Below are positions 59,158 to 64,000 of a stretch of DNA of 64,000 nt, piece by piece (position 1 is the first letter of the stretch; each line of letters begins with the position of its first letter). This DNA comes from Alcanivorax sp. (GTDB taxonomy: Bacteria > Pseudomonadota > Gammaproteobacteria > Pseudomonadales > Alcanivoracaceae): assembly GCF_017794965.1 (NCBI RefSeq), contig NZ_CP051240.1, positions 3,897,867 to 3,961,866 on the forward strand. Reading direction: 5' to 3'. Made by a program: the position numbers and the translations under genes. The notes beneath the pieces are model-generated. The model worked only from the letters and a program-made list of their open reading frames with translations, did not search any database and was not told the DNA's origin.

Positions 59158-59850
59158 ATGACCGAAAAACTGTCGCCACCGGCCTTGCGCCTGTTGCTGG
59201 GCGAAAGCCGCGCCCTGCTGGCCTATGGCCGTTATCTGGTGAAGGGGCTGGAGCACCGCCAGCTGCCTGCCGGTAATGGCGAGCCCGTGCTGGTGCTGCC
59301 TGGCTTTGGCGCCAGTGATGTGAGTACCCGCCCCCTGCGTCGTAGCCTTAGCCGCCTGGGTTACAGCAGTTATGGCTGGGCCCAGGGCACCAATACCGGC
59401 ATGAATAACAAGCGACGCGGGTTGCTGGCGTCTCAGCTGCAGGCGATTCAGGCCCGCCATGGCCAGCCGGTGGCGTTGGTGGGGTGGAGTCTGGGTGGGG
59501 TGTTTGCCCGGGAGTTGGCGCGGGCCTTTCCCGAACATGTGAGCCGGGTGTTTACCCTGGGCAGCCCGATCAATCATGATCCGGATGCCAACAATGTGAG
59601 TGCCCTGTTCCGGTGGCTCAATCCGCAGCACAACCCGGACCTGGATGCTTTCCGTGAGCGCATCGCGGCGCCCCCGGTGCCCTGTACCGCCATTTATACC
59701 CGTGACGATGGCATTGTGAGTTGGCAGTGCTGTCTGGAAAATGAAGGGCCGCTAACCGATAACGTGGAAGTGGCGGGCACCCATGTGGGGCTGCCCTGGA
59801 ACCCCCAGGTGCTGGCGGCCATCGCCGAGCGTCTGGCAAGAGGAGCATGA
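59158..59850 (+). CDS. Alpha/beta hydrolase (PGAP1/lipase-like)
   Basis: 230 residues. VLVLPGFGASDVSTRPLRR oxyanion region, VALVGWSLGGVFARELAR nucleophile Ser in GWSLGG, TLGSPI, a catalytic Asp in YTRDDGIVSW, and HVGLPW at the end with His. ATG 59158 after GTGGAGCAGCACC. Followed after one base by a DUF1653 gene. Probably esterase or lipase of unknown substrate. Confidence 0.83.
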   Translation: MTEKLSPPALRLLLGESRALLAYGRYLVKGLEHRQLPAGNGEPVLVLPGFGASDVSTRPLRRSLSRLGYSSYGWAQGTNTGMNNKRRGLLASQLQAIQARHGQPVALVGWSLGGVFARELARAFPEHVSRVFTLGSPINHDPDANNVSALFRWLNPQHNPDLDAFRERIAAPPVPCTAIYTRDDGIVSWQCCLENEGPLTDNVEVAGTHVGLPWNPQVLAAIAERLARGA

Positions 59851-59851
59851 A

Positions 59852-60067
59852 GTGAGCGAGATCAAACCCGGCCGTTACCGTCATTACAAGGGGAACGATT
59901 ATCAGGTGATTGGCACTGCCACTCATTCGGAAACCGAAGAAACCCTGGTGGTCTATTTCCCGCTCTACGGCGATCGGGCGCTGTGGGTCAGGCCGCTGAG
60001 CATGTTCATCGAGACGGTGGAGAAGGAGGGGGAAGTCATTCCGCGGTTTGCGTGGGTGGGGGAGTGA
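59852..60067 (+). CDS. DUF1653 protein
   Basis: 71 residues, GTG start at 59852 after GAGGAGC. KPGRYRHYKGNDYQVIGTATHSETEETLVVYFPLYGDRALWVRPLSMFIETV matches DUF1653 over nearly its full length. Small soluble beta-rich protein of unknown role, coupled to the hydrolase. The A of its TGA stop begins an AGTTCAA heptamer array. Confidence 0.85.
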   Translation: MSEIKPGRYRHYKGNDYQVIGTATHSETEETLVVYFPLYGDRALWVRPLSMFIETVEKEGEVIPRFAWVGE

Positions 60068-60222
60068 GTTCAAAGTTGAAAGTTCAAAGTTAAAAAGGCG
60101 CGAGACGGGTTTTGCCGTTCTGGACCTCTGTGCCCGCGCCATTACCGGAGATCGCGGGCACGGTATGGCAAAACCTGCTGCCCCGAACCGCGTTTCAACT
60201 TTAAACTTTGAACTTTCAACTC
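60067..60222. repeat. Inverted pair of AGTTNAA heptamer arrays
   Basis: AGTTCAA-AGTTGAA-AGTTCAA-AGTTAAA at 60067-60094 and the reverse (CAACTTTAAACTTTGAACTT type) at 60193-60221. An inner GGGTTTTGCC/GGCAAAACC pair lies between them. It can fold into a long hairpin just upstream of the DEAD-box gene. Confidence 0.8.
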
Positions 60223-60264
60223 CGGCAGCTGCTACAATGCCCCCTCAACACCGGAGCCGAACCC

Positions 60265-61626
60265 ATGTCCACCTTTGCCGAACTCAATCTCCACGAGCGC
60301 CTGGTGCGCGCCCTGTCCGAAATGGACATCACCGAGCCCACACCGGTGCAGGCGTCGGCCATTCCCGAGGCACTGGCGGGGCATGACCTGCGGGTAATTG
60401 CCCGCACCGGTAGCGGCAAGACAGCGGCCTTCCTGCTGCCCTTGCTGAATGGCCTGTTGCAGCACTCGCGCCCTCGCACCGACACCCGTGCCCTGATATT
60501 GCTGCCCACCCGCGAGCTGGCCCAGCAGACACTCAAGCAGGTTGAGGCCCTGGCCCGCTATACGTTCGTGAAAGCGGAGCTGGTCACCGGCGGTGAGGAC
60601 TTCAAGGTGCAGGCGGCGAAGATGCGTAAGAATCCGGAGATCCTGATTGGCACGCCGGGGCGGCTTATCGAGCACCTGGAAGCGGGCAACCTGCTGCTGG
60701 GCGATCTGGAAGTGCTGGTGCTGGATGAATCCGACCGCATGCTGGATATGGGTTTCAGTGATGATGTGTTGCGGCTGGCGGCAGAGTGCCGCACCGAACG
60801 ACAGACCCTGCTGTTCTCTGCCACCCGCGGCGGCAACGCCATGGATCGCGTGGTCGAAAATGTATTGCGTGAACCGAAGTTCCTGTTGCTGGACACGGTG
60901 CGCGATCTGAATGAATCGATCCTGCAACAGGTGATCACCGCCGACGATGTGGCCCACAAGGAACGTCTGGTGCAGTGGCTGCTGGCCCACGAAACTTATG
61001 ACAAGGCGGTGATCTTTACCAATACCCGGGAACAGGCGGATCGCCTGGGCGGCGTACTGCGAGCCACCAGCCACAAGGTCTTTGTGCTGCACGGGGAGAA
61101 AGACCAGAAAGACCGCAAGCTGGCCATGGACCGGCTCAAGGATGGCGGTGTGCGGGTGCTGGTGGCCACCGATGTGGCGGCCCGTGGCATTCATGTGGAA
61201 GGGCTGGACCTGGTGATCAACTTCGACATGCCTCGCAGCGGTGATGAATATGTGCATCGTATTGGCCGCACCGGCCGGGTGGGCGGTGAAGGCACTGCGA
61301 TCTCCCTGATTGCGGCCCACGAATGGAACCTGATGGCGAGCATTCAGCGCTACCTGCGTCAGCAATTCGATTTCCGCGTCATCGAGCCCTTGAAAGGCAA
61401 GTTTCTGGGGCCAAAGAAGCTCAAGTCCAATGGCAAGGCTGCGGGCAGCAAGAAGAAAAAGCTGAAGAAAAAGACGGATGCCAAGAAAGGTGGCAAGAAG
61501 CCGTTGAAGAAAAAGGCCCCCGCCAAAAAGCCCGCTGCTCGACGTAGTCAAAAGCCTGCGGCTCCGGATACCCAGGGCGGTTTCGCCACCGTAAAAAAAC
61601 GCAAGAACCCTGGTCCGATTGATTAA
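60265..61626 (+). CDS. DEAD-box RNA helicase (SrmB/RhlE-like) with DESD motif II and basic tail
   Basis: 453 residues from ATG 60265. Q motif PTPVQASAIP, motif I ARTGSGKT, Ia PTRELAQ, Ib TPGR, motif II DESD (instead of DEAD), SAT, RGIHVEGLDLVINFDMP and HRIGRTGR. The C-terminal about 75 residues are Lys-rich (KKKKLKKKTDAKKGGKKPLKKK), an RNA-binding tail seen in rRNA-maturation helicases. The paired heptamer hairpin lies in or near its leader. Confidence 0.9.
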   Translation: MSTFAELNLHERLVRALSEMDITEPTPVQASAIPEALAGHDLRVIARTGSGKTAAFLLPLLNGLLQHSRPRTDTRALILLPTRELAQQTLKQVEALARYTFVKAELVTGGEDFKVQAAKMRKNPEILIGTPGRLIEHLEAGNLLLGDLEVLVLDESDRMLDMGFSDDVLRLAAECRTERQTLLFSATRGGNAMDRVVENVLREPKFLLLDTVRDLNESILQQVITADDVAHKERLVQWLLAHETYDKAVIFTNTREQADRLGGVLRATSHKVFVLHGEKDQKDRKLAMDRLKDGGVRVLVATDVAARGIHVEGLDLVINFDMPRSGDEYVHRIGRTGRVGGEGTAISLIAAHEWNLMASIQRYLRQQFDFRVIEPLKGKFLGPKKLKSNGKAAGSKKKKLKKKTDAKKGGKKPLKKKAPAKKPAARRSQKPAAPDTQGGFATVKKRKNPGPID

Positions 61627-61653
61627 AGCTGTTAACAGTGAATAGTGAACAGC
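61627..61653 (+). repeat. AGTGAAT/AGTGAAC heptamers after the helicase stop
   Basis: TGTTAAC-AGTGAAT-AGTGAAC-AGCGG directly after TAA. The rest of 61654-61915 contains only REP-like and GCCTGATG traces; no gene seen. Confidence 0.75.
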
Positions 61654-61915
61654 GGCACGACAGGGCGCTGTTGTTTAAAGGCATCAGGCCACGTCCAGAA
61701 TTGAGTCGAAGCCTGATGTGTTTACGGCTGCAGAACAGGGGGCGTGTTTCATCCAGTGCCATCGCTGATTCCGGCCTCCTTCAGCCAACATGTTGGCGCT
61801 CCTGCAAAGTCATCCTTTCCCCATTTATAAAACTCCGTAAAACCCCTGCTGGTTTTCACAGACGTGCAAATCAGGCAATGTCATCCTTGATATCTGTTCA
61901 ATACAGGAGCTGCCT

Positions 61916-62581
61916 TTGCCATCGGACAGGGAGGTTTCCCTCAGCCGGCGCCCCTTGCGCCAGCCGGACGTGCTGCACTGTCCGGATTGCCATACCCGTC
62001 TGGCCCTGCCTTCAGGCAAGGGGCGAGGCAGCTGGCGTTGTCCCCGCTGTGATTGTCAGCTCAGTGGCGCCTGGCGTCTGAAACCGGATTCCCTGCTGGC
62101 CCTGTCGTTGGCAACCGCCTTTCTGTGGGTGCCCGCCCTTACCCTGCCGTTGTTACGCCTGGAGAACCTGGGGCTGGATAACAGCGCCAGCCTGCTGGAC
62201 TGTATTGTGGCCCTCATGCATGGCGTCTATCTGCCCGCAGGCTTGCTGCTGTTGTTTACCCTGTTGATCATGCCGCTGGCGAATCTGGTAGCAGTGACCC
62301 GCCTGTTATGGGCGGCTCGACAACAACAGCCAGTGGCATCGCCACGCTGGATGCAGATCTACCGGCAGAGCCGGGAATGGGCCATGACCGATATTTTTCT
62401 GCTTGGCATCCTGATTTCCATGACCAAGCTTGGCGATCTGGCCTCGATCACGCCGGGTGCCGGTATCGTTTGTCTGGGCATGGCGGTGGTGTTGCGCCTG
62501 ATTGTGGAAACCCTGGCCCAGCCGGATCAGCTACAACGGCAGATAGCCCTGCACAATGACGAGGGTGCCCATGGTGAATGA
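61916..62581 (+). CDS. pqiA: PqiA-like protein, N-terminal half as a separate gene
   Basis: 221 residues; TTG start 61916 after AGGAGCTGCC. Zinc-ribbon CPDC...CPRC (about 22-45), then four spans. Motifs LHCPDCHTRLALPS and TDIFLLGILISMTKLGDLASITPG fit PqiA domain 1. E. coli PqiA is one about 417-residue protein of two such halves; here the halves are separate overlapping genes. Inner-membrane partner of an MCE lipid-transport bridge. Confidence 0.82.
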   Translation: MPSDREVSLSRRPLRQPDVLHCPDCHTRLALPSGKGRGSWRCPRCDCQLSGAWRLKPDSLLALSLATAFLWVPALTLPLLRLENLGLDNSASLLDCIVALMHGVYLPAGLLLLFTLLIMPLANLVAVTRLLWAARQQQPVASPRWMQIYRQSREWAMTDIFLLGILISMTKLGDLASITPGAGIVCLGMAVVLRLIVETLAQPDQLQRQIALHNDEGAHGE

Positions 62582-63074
62582 ATCCCGCACTCTCTGCTGG
62601 GCGCTGCTGATCGCCGCGCTGGTCTGGCTGGTACCTGCCAACCTGTTGCCGATCATGACGGTGACCCAGGGCGGGCGCAGCAAGACCAGCACCATTGCCG
62701 ATGGCATCTGGCAGTTGTTCGAAGCAGGGATGCCCGGCATCGCCATCATTGTCATGGTGGCCAGTTTGCTGGTGCCCTTGTTCAAGGTGTTGGTGCTGGC
62801 GGTTGTCTACTGGCGGGCACCGCATGAAACCGACCCGTTGCTGAGCACGCGGGCCTACCGGCTGGTGTACTGGATTGGTCGCTGGTCCATGCTCGATGTG
62901 TTTGTTGTGGCGCTGCTGGCAGCGCTGGTGGAATTTGGCAATCTGGCCAGTGTGAAGCCTGAGCCCGGTATTCTGGCGTTTGCTCTGGCGGTGGTGTTGA
63001 CCATGTTGTCTGCCCACGCGTTCTCGCCTGGGCAGCTCTGGATGAAGACCATCCCCGATCAACGTGGAGTCTGA
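62571..63074 (+). CDS. PqiA-like protein, C-terminal half as a separate gene
   Basis: 167 residues from ATG 62571 inside the end of the previous gene (alternative ATG 62556). Four spans; ANLLPIMTVTQGGRSKTSTIADGIWQLFEAGMPGIA and GRWSMLDVFVVALLAALVEFGNLASVKPEPG are the PqiA second-domain motifs. No zinc ribbon is present in this half. Two bases before the MCE gene. Confidence 0.82.
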   Translation: MVNESRTLCWALLIAALVWLVPANLLPIMTVTQGGRSKTSTIADGIWQLFEAGMPGIAIIVMVASLLVPLFKVLVLAVVYWRAPHETDPLLSTRAYRLVYWIGRWSMLDVFVVALLAALVEFGNLASVKPEPGILAFALAVVLTMLSAHAFSPGQLWMKTIPDQRGV

Positions 63075-63076
63075 GA

Positions 63077-63922
63077 ATGGAAACACCTGAAGTGAAAAAA
63101 TCACACTGGCCCTCGCCGATCTGGCTGGTGCCGCTACTCAGTCTGATCGTGGCGAGCTGGTTGCTCTACGATCAGTTGCTGCAACGGGATGTGCAGATCG
63201 AGATCAGCTTTCAGAGCGGGGCAGGCATCAAGCCAGGTGTGGAGCTGCGTTACCGTGGTGTCCCGGTGGGCAGTGTTGACGATATTGTGCTCAGCGAAGA
63301 TCTGAAGACCGTGAATGTGCATGCCAGCCTGAATCGGGATGCTGAAAAGCTGGCCAGTGAAAACAGCAAATTCTGGATTGTGGAGCCGGAGCTTGGCATT
63401 GCCGGTGCCCGCAATCTGGATACCCTGGTGTCGGGAAAATATATTGCCGTGGAACCCGGTGACGGTGAACAGAAAAAGGAATTTGTCGGTCTGGAAACGC
63501 CGCCGGATCAACAACCGGATCTGGGGTTGAAGATCACCCTGGTGGCGAACCAATTGGGCTCCCTGAAAAAAGGCCGGCATATTTATTATCGGGATATGGA
63601 AGTGGGCACCATTGGTGACAGCAGGCTCAGTGAGGGCAGTCGCTATGTGGAGATTCAGGCCATTATCAAACCCGAGTACAGCAAGCTGGTACGTACCAAT
63701 AGCGTGTTCTGGAACAGTTCCGGTTTGACTGTGGATGTGGGGCTGTTCAAGGGGGCAGAGGTTCAGTCCAGTTCCCTGGAGAATCTCCTGCGCGGCGGTA
63801 TCAGCTTCGCTACCCCACCCGAACCCGGCCCGCTGGCAGAAGAAGGGCGTCGCTTCCCGCTGAACCGTCAGGCGGAAGATGAATGGCGAGAGTGGTCGCC
63901 GATCATGAAATGGAAAGATTGA
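63077..63922 (+). CDS. pqiB: Short PqiB-like MCE protein (two MCE domains)
   Basis: 281 residues. One N-terminal span (WLVPLLSLIVASWLLYDQLLQ), then two MCE/MlaD domains (about 38-130: SGAGIKPGVELRYRGVPVGSV; about 150-250: LGSLKKGRHIYYRDMEVGTI). Ends after the second domain with a proper stop and a heptamer array. E. coli PqiB is nearly twice as long with three MCE domains and a long helix, so this is a short form. It tethers to the inner membrane and moves lipids with PqiA. No pqiC is in view. Confidence 0.82.
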   Translation: METPEVKKSHWPSPIWLVPLLSLIVASWLLYDQLLQRDVQIEISFQSGAGIKPGVELRYRGVPVGSVDDIVLSEDLKTVNVHASLNRDAEKLASENSKFWIVEPELGIAGARNLDTLVSGKYIAVEPGDGEQKKEFVGLETPPDQQPDLGLKITLVANQLGSLKKGRHIYYRDMEVGTIGDSRLSEGSRYVEIQAIIKPEYSKLVRTNSVFWNSSGLTVDVGLFKGAEVQSSSLENLLRGGISFATPPEPGPLAEEGRRFPLNRQAEDEWREWSPIMKWKD

Positions 63923-63927
63923 AAGGC

Positions 63928-63955
63928 AGTTAACAGTGAACAGTGAATAGTGAAC
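63928..63955 (+). repeat. Heptamer array AGTTAAC/AGTGAAC/AGTGAAT/AGTGAAC
   Basis: Four degenerate units starting five bases after the pqiB stop. Remaining 63956-64000 shows only the start of a GAGGCCGCG hairpin. Confidence 0.9.
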
Positions 63956-64000
63956 ATTTCGCGAGCAATGCCCTTCTGTGTTTAATGCAAGAGGCCGCGC

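Noticed and set aside
60232..61551. 439-residue frame antisense to the DEAD-box gene
   Set aside because: Complement of conserved helicase motifs; no independent protein features.

Overview
The window reads as chromosome of a moderately GC-rich marine gammaproteobacterium. Gene content points to the Alcanivorax group: an AlmA-type long-chain alkane monooxygenase beside an AraC regulator, a FadL-type outer-membrane protein, a BASS transporter next to a second flavin monooxygenase, a haloalkane dehalogenase, several alpha/beta hydrolases, NhaD and a cyanide-insensitive quinol oxidase. The genus is my inference from content, not from a marker gene.

Layout. 0-4 kb: a catabolic or lipid operon (monooxygenase C-terminus, BASS transporter, two SDR enzymes, TauE-like permease). 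4-7.5 kb: GNAT, a 37-residue membrane peptide, methyltransferase plus lipase, small lipoprotein. 7.6-10.5 kb: three related MITE-like elements around a secreted HNH nuclease and a two-gene unit with an AbiEi-like second protein. 10.5-12.8 kb: Fur-box-preceded PepSY operon. 13-18.2 kb: FadL, AraC, AlmA, hydrolase. 18.3-20.3 kb: an IS110 element, nested repeats and tRNA-Arg(CCG). 20.5-26.5 kb: a SugE/Gdx exporter, a response regulator / LysM-FecR / CHASE2-kinase cluster, and two c-type cytochromes. 26.9-27.3 kb: a solitary integron gene cassette with attC. 29.1-30.5 kb: a second IS110 inserted in a REP. 30.6-34.9 kb: a four-gene operon around a MotA/ZorA-like and a MotB/ZorB-like protein. 35-40 kb: small lipoprotein, PLD-family lipoprotein, BamA-like barrel, small helical proteins. 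40.2-47.5 kb: GNAT, NhaD, then a Fur-box-preceded imelysin / di-heme oxidoreductase / imelysin / DUF1513 iron locus. 47.7-59 kb: SelO, a binding protein, CioAB, a diguanylate cyclase, a D-aminoacylase, a haloalkane dehalogenase, RdgC and a retropepsin-like protein. 59-64 kb: hydrolase, DUF1653, DEAD-box helicase, and a split PqiA with a short PqiB.

The most unusual feature is how densely the spaces between genes are filled by a few repeat families. (a) Short tandem arrays with a 7-bp period sit within a few bases of stop codons, usually in the same orientation relative to the gene. One class fits roughly AGYTNNR (AGCTACA, AGTTGCG, AGTTCAA, AGTGAAC); the other is GCCTGAY. (b) REP/REPIN-like inverted elements carry a GTAGGAGC edge and a GATCCGAGC core. 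(c) Both IS110 elements interrupt a GTAGGAG-type REP edge. Each has, upstream of its transposase, a structured non-coding segment containing a stretch matching that same target, as expected of a bridge RNA. (d) There is a TAGGGARCC-ended MITE family. These repeats, the orphan cassette and the ZorAB-like operon are the best leads.
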